Positions 6,433-15,004 of a stretch of 20,406 nucleotides of DNA are shown here, piece by piece. Numbering within the stretch: position 1 is the stretch's first letter; every line of letters begins with the position of its first letter. Source of the stretch: SIG710 sp045596925 (GTDB lineage Bacteria > Bacillota > Clostridia > Oscillospirales > CAG-272); NCBI GenBank assembly GCA_045596925.1, contig JAZODH010000078.1:1-20406 (forward strand), written 5' to 3'. Both the position numbers and the translations under genes were made by a program. The notes beneath the pieces are model-generated. The model was not told the origin of the DNA. It worked only from the letters and a program-made list of their open reading frames with translations, and searched no databases.

Positions 6433-7551
6433 ATGATTATAGCACTTGAAAATGCAAAAAGAGAGCTGATAGATCTCCGCGAGAGCGTTGAAGAGCTTGG
6501 ACACTCTCTAAACATTGAAGAAACCCGTATGAACGTGGAGCGACTTGAGGAGACCACCCAGGACGCGGAGTTCTGGAACGACACCGAGAAGTCCACAAAG
6601 GTCCTTCAGCAAATAAAGAACGAAAAAACCAAGGTCGAGCTTTACGATAAGCTTTGTTCGCGCCTTGAGGATGCCATCGTCCTTGCAGAGATGGGCATTG
6701 AGGAAAACGATGAGACCTGTGTCGAGGAGGTCGAGGCGGAGCTTGATTTTGTAAAGCGCGAATCCGAGAGACAGAGGATCGAAATTCTCCTTTCGGGCGA
6801 ATACGACAAGAACAACGCTATCGTTTCCTTCCACCCCGGTGCGGGCGGCACAGAGGCTCAGGACTGGGCGCAGATGCTCTACCGCATGATAACACGCTGG
6901 GCAGAGAAGAGCGGATATACCGTAAAGCTTCTTGACTGGCTTGACGGCGACGCGGCGGGTATCAAATCTGCTACGATCATGGTAGAAGGTGTCAACGCAT
7001 ACGGTATGCTCAAGAGTGAAAACGGCGTTCACCGCCTGGTGCGCGTTTCTCCCTTTGACGCGGCGGGAAGAAGACAGACGTCTTTTTCTTCCATCGAGGT
7101 AATGCCCGAATTTGACGACGACGCAAATATCGAGATCCGCCCCGAGGATATTGAGGTTACCGCTCACCGCTCAAGCGGCGCGGGAGGTCAGCACATCAAC
7201 AAGACCGACTCGGCTATCCGAATCGTTCACTTGCCCACAGGTATCGTTGTAGGCTGTCAGACCGAGCGTTCACAGCTTCAGAACAAGGAAACGGCTATGA
7301 AGATGCTGAAATCCAAGCTCATGGAGATCAAGATCCGCGAAAACCTTGAAAAGATCGAGGATATCAAGGGCAACAAGACCAACATCGAGTGGGGCGCACA
7401 GATCCGCTCATACGTTTTCATGCCTTATACCTTGGCAAAGGACACTAGAACAGGTTTTGAAAACGGCAATATTGACGCGGTAATGGACGGCGACATCGAC
7501 GGATTTATCAATGCGTACTTGAAAGCACTCAGCGCAGGCGAAATAAAATAA
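6433..7551 (+). CDS. prfB: Peptide chain release factor 2 (RF2), encoded without a frameshift
   Basis: RF2 recognises UGA and UAA stop codons in the ribosomal A site and triggers peptide release. The 372-residue protein shows the RF2-specific SPF tripeptide (206-208), where RF1 would have PxT. It also has the universal GGQ motif (251-253, in SGAGGQHINKTDSA), whose Gln contacts the peptidyl-transferase centre. The N-terminal helical domain covers about 1-110. Most bacterial prfB genes need a +1 shift at a CTT-TGA site near codon 26. Here the equivalent position reads CTA AAC (Leu26-Asn27, from 6508) and the frame is continuous, so this autoregulation is absent. AAAGGAA precedes the ATG. The gene is transcribed alone between its own promoter and terminator. 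Confidence 0.97.
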   Translation: MIIALENAKRELIDLRESVEELGHSLNIEETRMNVERLEETTQDAEFWNDTEKSTKVLQQIKNEKTKVELYDKLCSRLEDAIVLAEMGIEENDETCVEEVEAELDFVKRESERQRIEILLSGEYDKNNAIVSFHPGAGGTEAQDWAQMLYRMITRWAEKSGYTVKLLDWLDGDAAGIKSATIMVEGVNAYGMLKSENGVHRLVRVSPFDAAGRRQTSFSSIEVMPEFDDDANIEIRPEDIEVTAHRSSGAGGQHINKTDSAIRIVHLPTGIVVGCQTERSQLQNKETAMKMLKSKLMEIKIRENLEKIEDIKGNKTNIEWGAQIRSYVFMPYTLAKDTRTGFENGNIDAVMDGDIDGFINAYLKALSAGEIK

Positions 7552-7553
7552 TT

Positions 7554-7586
7554 AAAATCCCGAAGGCGATGCCTTCGGGATTTTTT
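7554..7586 (+). terminator. Rho-independent terminator of prfB (and, on the other strand, of truB)
   Basis: AAAATCCCGAAGGC (7554-7567) and GCCTTCGGGATTTT (7571-7584) pair around GAT, with T6 on the plus strand and an A run on the left that serves the minus strand. It overlaps the end of the convergent truB stop. Confidence 0.94.
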
Positions 7587-8502
7587 ATAGATTAAATGTT
7601 TTAATAGACTTGATGGCCGTTCCATTTTCATACTCGAAAACTTCGCCCAGCGCGAAAAAATCACCCTTTTCGCCACAGATGCGAACTCTCTCGCCGAGAG
7701 CAAAATCGGTTTTGATCTTCTTTTGATAGATCTCGCATCCGCTTCGGCAAAGCTTTTCATAAAAAGCCGGCAATCTGACCTCGCCGAGGGAAGCAAACAA
7801 CGCCTCGGCGGGAATAAGCAGGGAAAATCGCTCTTTCTCGGTCATATCCTCAAGCTGCTCGACCGTGTGGCTTTTCTCAATGGGAAAACCGCCCGTTTCG
7901 GTTCTGCAAAGGGTCGCCATAACCCCTCCGCAGCTCAGCTTTTCGCCAATATCTGCACACAATGTGCGAATGTACGTTCCACCTGAGCAGTGAACGTCGA
8001 GAGTATAGTCTCTTTCATTTATCGGCTTGCAATCAAGCGAGAATATTTCAACGGGACGGGCCTGTCTTTCGACCGTTATTCCTTGCCTTGCAAGATCAAG
8101 GAGCTTTTTGCCGCCGACCTTCAGCGCGCTGTACATGGGAGGAACTTGACTGATTTTTCCAACAAATTCTCGGCAAGCCTCCGCAACCGTTTCAGCGGAC
8201 GGAAGCTCTCCGTCAAAGGTTTTCATCACCTCTCCCGTTACGTCCTGGGTGTCGGTCTCAAGTCCAAGGCGCAGGGTTGCACGGTATTTTTTGCTGTCTG
8301 TGGCAAGGTATTCTGCCGCTTTTGCCGCGCGTCCGATAAGCACTACAAGAACTCCCTCCTCCATGGGGTCGAGCGTCCCCGTGTGACCTACTTTTTTCGT
8401 GCCGTACAGACGGCGTATCTTGTTTACTATGTCGTGAGAGGTAGGGCCTGCGTGCTTGTTTATTACAAGAACGCCGTCCGGATCTCGTTTGATCTCGTTC
8501 AT
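7585..8502 (-). CDS. truB: tRNA pseudouridine(55) synthase TruB
   Basis: TruB converts U55 of the tRNA T-loop to pseudouridine. The 305-residue protein, of normal length, starts with the family pattern GVLVINKHAGPTSHDIV (10-26). It carries the catalytic motif GHTGTLDPMEEGVL (39-52) with nucleophile Asp45. The KKYRAT segment near residue 71 and a later SGGTYIRTLCADIG block are also typical. The C-terminal PUA-like region is present. Its ATG overlaps the stop of the upstream trmB fusion as ATGA (8499-8502), with AAGGA upstream, so the two tRNA modification genes are translationally coupled. The usual neighbours rbfA and ribF are not adjacent. Confidence 0.97.
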   Translation of the reverse strand: MNEIKRDPDGVLVINKHAGPTSHDIVNKIRRLYGTKKVGHTGTLDPMEEGVLVVLIGRAAKAAEYLATDSKKYRATLRLGLETDTQDVTGEVMKTFDGELPSAETVAEACREFVGKISQVPPMYSALKVGGKKLLDLARQGITVERQARPVEIFSLDCKPINERDYTLDVHCSGGTYIRTLCADIGEKLSCGGVMATLCRTETGGFPIEKSHTVEQLEDMTEKERFSLLIPAEALFASLGEVRLPAFYEKLCRSGCEIYQKKIKTDFALGERVRICGEKGDFFALGEVFEYENGTAIKSIKTFNL

Positions 8503-9752
8503 ATAAGTATGTCCTTCAAGCTTCTTTTTGGAACGTGGTGCAGATTGTTCTCGTCGCGGTAATAGCCTATTTCGCCGTCCTTGGCAATCTCCAACGCCAC
8601 GGTTTCATCGGGCTTGCCGAGGGCAAGGATAAGGTTGGGCAGATATCGTTCGCTGATGCCCATAGTTTCCTTTACGGTGTCGGGGTTGAATGCGCCGAGC
8701 ATACAACCGCCAAAGCCCATTTCGGTGGCGCGAAGCATGATGGTCTGAGCGCAAATTCCTATGTCGCGGAGAGCAGTCTCTTTTGCCTTGCACAGCTCGG
8801 TATCAATGCAAATAATGATGAAAGCGCAAGGCTCGTGACCCTCGGGCGGGAATTTTTGCCCCTTGAGACGACCCGCCCAAGCGGTAAGAGGAAGAAGCTT
8901 TTTTGCGTCCTCGTCGACACAGATGCGATATTTCAGTGGTTGAAGATTGACAGCCGAGGGGGTGCAACGCGCGCAGTCGATCATCTCACGCAGATCGCCC
9001 ACCTTGATCTTCTCGGACGAATCAAAGCTTCTGTAGCTTCGGTTTTTGATCACGAGCGAGCGAATTGTACTTTCCTCCTTCAACGGCTTAAGCCCGGCAG
9101 GGAAGCGAACGTGAGCGGAAAAAATGTTCTGTCCCTTTGACGAGAAATTTCGCTCGTATTCGGTCATCACGTTGTTTTTTGCAATCTCCGTATCCGAGTG
9201 ATGCAGGTCACGGGTCTCCCAAAGGATATCCAGCCCGAAATCGCGGAATTCCTCAAGGCTGAAATCAAACAGCTCCTCATTATCGGTCTTAAAGATGACC
9301 ATGCCGTTCTCGCGCAGAAGATTGCGGTATATTTCAAGGAAATTACGATGGGTCAGACGGCGCTTTGCGTGACCGCTTTTGGGCCAGGGATCGCAAAAAT
9401 TTATGTAGATTCTTTCAAGTGAGCGGGGAGGGAAGTAGGTGGGCAGATCCTTTGCATCCCCGATAATAAAGCGCAGGTTGTCGGGACGCTCGTCCTCACT
9501 TGCCGCCGCCTTTTCAAGTGCCGTTACCGCAACGTCTGCCACCTTTTCCATGGCAATAAAGTTAACGTCCGTGTATTTTTTGGCCATTCCTACGGAAAAA
9601 TCGCCTTTTCCGCAACCGATCTCAAGGCAAATCGGGCGTTGAACTGTGAATACCACCCCGGGATCACGGGCAAGAACTGCAGGATTTTCTATCAAAAGAT
9701 GGGAACAGGAAAGAATTCTCTGGTCCACGTGCTTCTTTTTTCTCACTCTCAT
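8499..9752 (-). CDS. trmB: Fusion of tRNA (guanine46-N7)-methyltransferase TrmB with a nitroreductase-family domain
   Basis: A single open frame of 417 codons encodes two complete-looking enzymes. Residues 1 to about 220 are TrmB, with the SAM-binding LEIGCGKGDF (43-52), FCDPWPKSGHAKRR (119-132) with the catalytic-region Asp121, FKTDNEELF and the C-terminal TEYERNFSSKG. Ordinary TrmB ends about here, at some 210-220 residues. From about 228 a nitroreductase (FMN-dependent, NAD(P)H-using) fold follows: the FMN-phosphate-binding NRSYRSFD (237-244), PSAVNLQP, and a C-terminal GICAQTIMLRATEMGFGGCMLGAF segment. No stop and no usual start codon lies at the joint, but a perfect AAGGAGG does (9074-9080). 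TrmB methylates G46 in the variable loop of tRNA; the oxidoreductase substrate is unknown. The gene is coupled to truB downstream. A sequencing-error fusion is unlikely, as the frame is clean through both domains. Confidence 0.9.
   Translation of the reverse strand: MRVRKKKHVDQRILSCSHLLIENPAVLARDPGVVFTVQRPICLEIGCGKGDFSVGMAKKYTDVNFIAMEKVADVAVTALEKAAASEDERPDNLRFIIGDAKDLPTYFPPRSLERIYINFCDPWPKSGHAKRRLTHRNFLEIYRNLLRENGMVIFKTDNEELFDFSLEEFRDFGLDILWETRDLHHSDTEIAKNNVMTEYERNFSSKGQNIFSAHVRFPAGLKPLKEESTIRSLVIKNRSYRSFDSSEKIKVGDLREMIDCARCTPSAVNLQPLKYRICVDEDAKKLLPLTAWAGRLKGQKFPPEGHEPCAFIIICIDTELCKAKETALRDIGICAQTIMLRATEMGFGGCMLGAFNPDTVKETMGISERYLPNLILALGKPDETVALEIAKDGEIGYYRDENNLHHVPKRSLKDILI
9074..9080 (-). 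promoter_or_regulatory. Internal Shine-Dalgarno sequence at the TrmB-nitroreductase joint
   Basis: AAGGAGG on the minus strand is followed after 8 nt by an in-frame ATT (codon 230, 9065-9063). ATT is a rare but real start codon in bacteria. The site may be the fossil of a separate nitroreductase gene whose start codon was lost. It could also still allow some internal initiation. Confidence 0.5.
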
Positions 9753-9799
9753 ATTGCATTTTTCTCCTAAATCTGTTATAATGTACAGTGTATAATTAT

Positions 9800-9827
9800 A
9801 TTATACCACATTTTTTTGAGATGTTAA
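9800..9827 (-). promoter_or_regulatory. Probable promoter of the trmB-truB operon
   Basis: On the minus strand, TTAACA (9827-9822), a 16-nt spacer and TATAAT (9805-9800) stand about 47 nt upstream of the trmB ATG. A second TATAAT-like box overlaps at 9800-9795. The plus-strand gene at 9866 must start within the same 113-bp gap. Plus-strand TATAAT boxes occur at 9777-9782 and 9791-9796, but with poor -35 partners, so I do not assign its promoter. Confidence 0.55.
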
Positions 9828-9865
9828 AGTCCTTTAGAGAATTTTTTGAAAGGAATTTTTAGATA

Positions 9866-10960
9866 ATGAAAAAAATCGAATTTCTCCGCCTCGTTTGCAC
9901 AGAGCTTGCGCGAATGGGTGTCGGAGAAGACGAAATCAAGATACAGTGCCGCAATATCGACAGATACCTCACCAGCATGGGTGTCGGCGAGGAATCTCCC
10001 GCGCTTGACAGTGAGAACCCTGCCGCTTTTGCAAAGCTCATCTGCGGCAATATTGCAAAAAAGCAGAGTGTACAGCCTGCTCCTGCTGCACAGCTCGCGG
10101 TTGAAGAAAAGCTTGCGCCCGCAGAAGAGTCCGCACCTGAATTTTCAGATGAAATGCCGTCACTTGATACGATCGAGACCCCTGCTGAGCCTGAAGTACC
10201 CGTTGTGCAGGCGACTCCCGCAACTCTGGTCGTTGAGGAAGAACCCGACGACGTAAAGATCTTCGGAGTCGATCCTGTTCCCACAAATGAGGATGCGTAT
10301 GCAGAAGCCGAGTCTCAGATCCCCGTCCGTGAGGAAATACCTAAATATGAGGGTCGAAAAACGGAAGTGCCGAACGAGCTTTACAACCCCTTTGAGGAGG
10401 AAGAGGTCACGGTGCCCGAGACTATCAACGGAACCATTGAATTTGATGTTTCGTCAATAAAAAAGAAATCCAAGCCTGCAAAGCCCGCACCACTTGAAGA
10501 GGAAGAGGATTACTTTGAAAAAGCGGATGATGAGGATTACAAACCCTCGGGCAATCCCGCACTTTTCTGGGTGCTTGTTTGCCTTACGTTCTTTTTGTGG
10601 ATACCCCTGGCAGCCTTGCTTTTTGTGGGTATAGGGCTGGGTATTGTGCTCATGGTTCTATTCGAAGCACTTTACATACCGGGACTTGTGGCCATAATCA
10701 TCGGCGGATCTGCCGTCTCCTTTGCCGAGCTGATTTACAGTATCATCAAGTTTGCGGGCAAAAATCCTGCCGTGGCCTTTTTTGAGCTTGGACTCGGATT
10801 CCTCGTGGCGGCACTTACCGTTGGACTGCCTGCAGGAATGTACTACCTCGGAGTGGGAGTTTTCCCTAAATGGATAAAAAATTACGGCAGAAATATAAAG
10901 AAGCTGATGAAAAAGCTTCGCCGTGTGTACAGGAAGCTGAAAGGAGCGTGCAGTATATGA
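9866..10960 (+). CDS. Multi-pass membrane protein with DUF1700/HAAS-like N-terminus
   Basis: The 364-residue protein has a helical N-terminal segment (about 1-62, MKKIEFLRLVCTELARMGV). It resembles the HAAS/DUF1700 domain, often found next to DUF4097 genes, as here. A long acidic, Pro-rich and probably disordered linker follows (about 66-228), then three hydrophobic blocks (about 231-251, 252-282 and 302-332) that make three or four membrane helices. The tail is strongly basic (335-361). HAAS/DUF1700 proteins are thought to take part in membrane-linked signalling, commonly with a PadR-type repressor, but none is encoded in this window. Its stop overlaps the next start as ATGA (10957-10960). 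The domain assignment is tentative because the similarity is short; the membrane topology is clear. Confidence 0.6.
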   Translation: MKKIEFLRLVCTELARMGVGEDEIKIQCRNIDRYLTSMGVGEESPALDSENPAAFAKLICGNIAKKQSVQPAPAAQLAVEEKLAPAEESAPEFSDEMPSLDTIETPAEPEVPVVQATPATLVVEEEPDDVKIFGVDPVPTNEDAYAEAESQIPVREEIPKYEGRKTEVPNELYNPFEEEEVTVPETINGTIEFDVSSIKKKSKPAKPAPLEEEEDYFEKADDEDYKPSGNPALFWVLVCLTFFLWIPLAALLFVGIGLGIVLMVLFEALYIPGLVAIIIGGSAVSFAELIYSIIKFAGKNPAVAFFELGLGFLVAALTVGLPAGMYYLGVGVFPKWIKNYGRNIKKLMKKLRRVYRKLKGACSI

Positions 10961-11901
10961 GTGCAAAGAATAATATAAAGCAAAAGCGCTCCCTCAAGGT
11001 AAAAAGACTGCTTGTCGTTTCCGCCGTCCTTTTTGCTCTCGGACTTGCCCTGTGCATCATCGGTGCTCTGACGGCGCGAGCACGCTCCGTGGCACTTTTT
11101 GATCAGACAAAAAATTCCGACGGAAGCTATACCTTTACATATGAATTTAAGGGTGATTCAGTTAAAAAGATATCCTTCGACGTTTCCTACGCCGACGTTA
11201 ATATTATCGGCGGTGCTGAAGAAAACAAGCTTGAGCTGATAAATTATTCCCATTCGGGCTTCCAGCTTACCACCGGTGCAACGACTCTGTCGCTGAAGGA
11301 GAAAAAAGGAACAGACGCATTCGGACTATTCTCCGGATTCAGCTTCAAGGGACTGCGCAATCTCATTTACGGTGTGAACTTTATCGGCCGTGACAGGACC
11401 GTTAACATCTACCTTACCGACGACAGCGTTCTCAAGCTCCTTGACGGAAAGATCTACAGCGGAAACGTGAAGATCGACGATCTCAAAAACCAGACAGACG
11501 TCAAGGTCGACATGGAATACGGCTCTTTTCAAGCAAACGGTGTTGAAGGCGCAACTTCTCTTGATATAAGCATAAAAGAAGGCAACGCGTATATTGAAAA
11601 ATCCGTTTTTGGCGATCTGAATGCTACTCTCGATAAGGGTTATTTGTTCCTTGACGGTGTCAGAACCGAGAACGTTGATGCTGATATAAAGAAAGGCTAT
11701 TTTAAGTATGTAATAGGCGATTTCAGCCTTGAAAGCGCCGTTCTGACGCTGAAAAGCGAAGAGGGAAAGGTTCGTTATCTTGACGATATCTATGAAAGCG
11801 GAAGCTTTTCCCAGGGTATGCAGTATATCGGAACGTCAGTTACGCAGATCATAATCGACGTTTCCGTCTCGGACGGAAATATCATGATAACCAAACAATA
11901 A
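10957..11901 (+). CDS. DUF4097-family beta-strand-repeat membrane-anchored protein
   Basis: The 314-residue protein has a basic N-terminus and one transmembrane segment (about 17-39). An exported domain rich in regular beta strands follows, with repeated patterns such as VKKISFDVSYADVNIIGG, VDMEYGSFQANGVEG and LDKGYLFLDGV, typical of DUF4097 (putative adhesin) proteins. The frame extends upstream to 10870. I chose the ATG at 10957 because it has AAAGGAG just upstream and overlaps the previous stop as ATGA. DUF4097 proteins are commonly encoded beside DUF1700 proteins; their molecular job is unknown, and a surface scaffold or sensor is the usual guess. The protein is bound to the outer face of the membrane. 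Confidence 0.8.
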   Translation: MSAKNNIKQKRSLKVKRLLVVSAVLFALGLALCIIGALTARARSVALFDQTKNSDGSYTFTYEFKGDSVKKISFDVSYADVNIIGGAEENKLELINYSHSGFQLTTGATTLSLKEKKGTDAFGLFSGFSFKGLRNLIYGVNFIGRDRTVNIYLTDDSVLKLLDGKIYSGNVKIDDLKNQTDVKVDMEYGSFQANGVEGATSLDISIKEGNAYIEKSVFGDLNATLDKGYLFLDGVRTENVDADIKKGYFKYVIGDFSLESAVLTLKSEEGKVRYLDDIYESGSFSQGMQYIGTSVTQIIIDVSVSDGNIMITKQ

Positions 11902-11921
11902 TTTAAGAGACAAAACAAAAA

Positions 11922-11927
11922 AGGAGG
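11922..11927 (+). promoter_or_regulatory. Ribosome binding site that fixes a TTG start
   Basis: AGGAGG at 11922-11927 is followed after 8 nt by TTG (11936). The longer in-frame alternative, GTG at 11927, overlaps the Shine-Dalgarno sequence itself and is therefore an unlikely start. Confidence 0.75.
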
Positions 11928-11935
11928 TGAAAATT

Positions 11936-14900
11936 TTGAGTTTAAGGATCGGGAAATTTTTCGGCGTGATCTGTGCTGTGTTTGTTATTTCCGCAGCACT
12001 TGAATTGAATATTTTCGGCGAGACCGTAAATTCAAATATTTTCACCGCCGAGCAAAAGGATAACTTTGCGGATTTCAAAGGAAAGAGCATTTCCACCACC
12101 GCTAACCTTAATTGGCAGACCGAAAACGGCGAAAAAATAACTAAGACCACCGTAAAAAATCTTCCTTCTTATCTTCTTACGGTGAATGCTTCGGTGCAGG
12201 GGCGGGAAAAGGCAACTTTTATCTCGTCGCCCAAGAATGCCCTTGATATGTCGGGCATAGGTCGCCTGTATTTCGTGATCCAATATTCTGCCGATGATGA
12301 GAAGAACGAATATACCGTAAATCTTTCGTTGGGCGACGGCACGGATCGGCTTGTCTGCACGGCTCCGCTCAAGGGCAATTTGCGCCAGCTCGTATCTTTT
12401 GAGATCGGATTTTTCTCTACGGATCGCAACATCACCGAGCTCTCTCTTGAATTTCTGTCGGACAGCAACGGCGGAAAGATATCTGTATCGGGACCTTATT
12501 ACTTAGAACACGACAAGACCTATGCCGAGGATTTCAGTCTCGCCGACGTTTCGTTTTCTCCCGACGCAATGTACACAGATCAGGGGATCTTTATCGCGGA
12601 CAGCACTCAAAAAACAGGCTTTTCGGGCAGATTATGGCGACCCTCGCAGTCAAAGGTTAGCCACTTGCGCTTGTTTATCAGCACAGGCGTTGTGGGCGGT
12701 ACGCTTGAGATAAGATATAGCTATTTCAACAGATCGAGCGGAGCCCTTGCCACCAAATCCGCGTACGTAACCCTCAAAGACAGGGCGGATAACTATTCGT
12801 ACCTCGTACCTTTTGAAAATGCGGACAGTATAATCTCTCTCTCTTTCCTGTTTGACGTTGCAAGAGAGGGTGGTGTCACCGTTCACCGTGTGGAGACGGC
12901 AGAACTGTATTTGCAGAACAACAAGGATATTTTCGGAGAGATAAGCCGATGCACGTACAGCGCAAACGGCGGAACGGTCACGATCAAGGGAAAGATCTTC
13001 CACGATTTTCTCATAAAGCATCATGATTTTTCTCTGTATTGCTATCGTCTTGACGGGGGTGAGACCCTCGAGGATGTCGTTTCGTCGGGCAAAAAGCCGA
13101 TCGCAAGCTCCAAGATGTCTTCGGAGTTCAAAATGATGTACAAAGCGGGAAGACAGGATAAGCTTGCCGTTCTTTCACGTTACGTTCTGGTGGCATCGGA
13201 CGGTGATGAGCTTGTCCGTATTCTTCCGCCGTTTCACGTTGAAAAAGAGTCCCCCAAGATCCCTGCGGACAATTCTCGGATCAAGGGCATCTGCTTAAAC
13301 TCCCCGCTCGGCGCATCGGGCATGGGCGCGGGGGTTTGTGTGGTGGACGTTCAGCTTGACCGACTTCTCGGACAGAAAAAAAGCGGATACATTTATTCCG
13401 TCGGAAGCACCAACTTTTATTTTGATTCCGACTACGTGCATAGCATCGACGATCACGTAAAAAAGCTCTGCGTTGCAGGGTGTTCGGTATACCTGCGCCT
13501 CATGGCAGACGGTGGGCTTTACGATGCAATTTCCGTTGAAGATGCAGAATCAATGACTCGGCTGTTCTCGGTGGTGGATTTCTTGACCTCCCGTTATTCC
13601 GACCACAAATACGGAAGCATAAAAGGCTATGTTATAGGAAAATCGATGAACCTTTACAAGACATACGGAGATGAGCCGTGCTCTCTGTCCGATCTGTCAA
13701 AAAAGCTTGCCGATTCCATGGAGGTCATAGCTCTTTCGGCTTCGGTCTCCATGTCAGATGCACGGATAATTCTTCCCGTATCAGGTGACGAATCGATCGG
13801 GACAGGATATGACAGGGAGCTTTTCCTGCAATCCCTTTGCAACCGTCTTGACGAGCTTGGCGGACTGACATTTACTGTTATGCTTGAAAGCTCAAAGGTC
13901 TATTTTTCGACGAACGTAGCAACGGCGGGATCGGTCGAATTTGACCGTCACGTCTCGGATATCGGTAAAATGCTCAGCCGTCTTGCGCAAAATTCCGCGT
14001 CTGCCGATGATAGCTACGTATATTTCTGGAATCCCGAGCCATCCGAGACCGATGAGCGCTTGAAGCCTGCTTACGTTTATATGTATTACAGACTTTTGAT
14101 GTCCGACGCGTGCGATTCATTCGTTCTGTCAAGCAATAGGTCCTTGGATTCGGATCTTTGGCAGCTCGTCAAATATATAGATACCCAAAAGAATGAAAAC
14201 GGTGAGCTTTCCGATTTTGTTTTAGACCTTCTTGGGGTCACGGATTGGAGTGAAGTGATACCCGAATACGACAGATCGAAAATTCCCGTTCGCTTATTTT
14301 CCGAGACGGAGGACACGGAGGAGATAGCGGAGAAGGGAAGGTTTGCGCTCTTTGATTTCTCGTCCTCCGTAGGAACACTCGGTTGGTTTGCGGGGGACGG
14401 CTGTCCCGGCATTTCCATGATCTCGGATTCTGAAGGGAAATTCCTCCTTGCCACAATGGAAAGTTACGACGGGGAATCGGAATTGCTTTATCATTTTGAC
14501 CGTCCCGAAAAGCTGAGCATGGCACCCTATTTGTGCTTTGATTTCTCGGTCGGTCAGACCGAAAACGAAAAGTATTTGCTTTGTGTCACGGTCCGAAGCG
14601 GACGGGATACGCTGGAAGCTTGCTCGATCTTTTCGGGCGGTGAAAAAAACAGCTTCGTTGTTGACGTCGGAAATATTGCCCGCAAGGCACCTATAGATTC
14701 TATCAGCATTCGCGTCAGCGCAGTTGAGAGAGGCGTTGACAACTACGGCTTCAAGCTTTACGGAGTTTCGGCTTTGAGCAAAACTCTGGACGACAAGGCG
14801 CTGGAGACGGCGGTGCATCAAGCAAGAGCCGACGCAGGACACCATTCGGGCCTGCCCTCAGACGATGAGACGAAGACACCGGATTACGAATTCATTATTG

Positions 14901-14968
14901 CTCTCGTGGCAGTTTTGGTCGTTTGCGTCATAGTCGCGGGAATCTATGACAGAAATAAGGAAAGATAA
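11936..14968 (+). CDS. Large exported, C-terminally membrane-anchored protein, DUF5722-like
   Basis: With the TTG start the protein has 1010 residues. It opens with a signal peptide (SLRIGKFFGVICAVFVISAA) and closes with a transmembrane helix (YEFIIALVAVLVVCVIVAGIY) and the short basic tail DRNKER, so almost all of it lies outside the cell. The N-terminal 320 residues are beta-rich with jelly-roll-like repeats (for example the GGTLEIRYSYF region). Next comes a strand-rich domain starting CTYSANGGTVTIKGKI, then a barrel-like region from IKGICLN through VYLRLMADG and YVYFWNPEP. This order resembles DUF5722 proteins, considered glycosidase-like. The position where related proteins often show an N-E pair reads VIGKSMN, so catalysis is doubtful. 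A final beta-rich domain (about 790-950) precedes the anchor. The 34-nt gap from the DUF4097 gene suggests one operon. The family assignment is from memory of family patterns. Confidence 0.6.
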   Translation: MSLRIGKFFGVICAVFVISAALELNIFGETVNSNIFTAEQKDNFADFKGKSISTTANLNWQTENGEKITKTTVKNLPSYLLTVNASVQGREKATFISSPKNALDMSGIGRLYFVIQYSADDEKNEYTVNLSLGDGTDRLVCTAPLKGNLRQLVSFEIGFFSTDRNITELSLEFLSDSNGGKISVSGPYYLEHDKTYAEDFSLADVSFSPDAMYTDQGIFIADSTQKTGFSGRLWRPSQSKVSHLRLFISTGVVGGTLEIRYSYFNRSSGALATKSAYVTLKDRADNYSYLVPFENADSIISLSFLFDVAREGGVTVHRVETAELYLQNNKDIFGEISRCTYSANGGTVTIKGKIFHDFLIKHHDFSLYCYRLDGGETLEDVVSSGKKPIASSKMSSEFKMMYKAGRQDKLAVLSRYVLVASDGDELVRILPPFHVEKESPKIPADNSRIKGICLNSPLGASGMGAGVCVVDVQLDRLLGQKKSGYIYSVGSTNFYFDSDYVHSIDDHVKKLCVAGCSVYLRLMADGGLYDAISVEDAESMTRLFSVVDFLTSRYSDHKYGSIKGYVIGKSMNLYKTYGDEPCSLSDLSKKLADSMEVIALSASVSMSDARIILPVSGDESIGTGYDRELFLQSLCNRLDELGGLTFTVMLESSKVYFSTNVATAGSVEFDRHVSDIGKMLSRLAQNSASADDSYVYFWNPEPSETDERLKPAYVYMYYRLLMSDACDSFVLSSNRSLDSDLWQLVKYIDTQKNENGELSDFVLDLLGVTDWSEVIPEYDRSKIPVRLFSETEDTEEIAEKGRFALFDFSSSVGTLGWFAGDGCPGISMISDSEGKFLLATMESYDGESELLYHFDRPEKLSMAPYLCFDFSVGQTENEKYLLCVTVRSGRDTLEACSIFSGGEKNSFVVDVGNIARKAPIDSISIRVSAVERGVDNYGFKLYGVSALSKTLDDKALETAVHQARADAGHHSGLPSDDETKTPDYEFIIALVAVLVVCVIVAGIYDRNKER

Positions 14969-15000
14969 AAAAAGACTGAAGCTATGCTTCAGTCTTTTTT
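14969..15000. terminator. Bidirectional Rho-independent terminator
   Basis: AAAAAGACTGAAGC (14969-14982) pairs with GCTTCAGTCTTTTT (14986-14999) around TAT. It follows the DUF5722-like stop directly and lies 5 nt from the stop of the convergent aminotransferase operon. It can therefore serve both. Confidence 0.93.
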
Positions 15001-15004
15001 GCGC

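Noticed and set aside
6508..7167. 219-codon minus-strand open frame inside prfB
   Set aside because: It is a shadow of the strongly conserved prfB frame.
10870..10956. 29-codon upstream extension of the DUF4097 gene
   Set aside because: It overlaps the previous gene and lacks a ribosome binding site; the ATGA-coupled start at 10957 is better.
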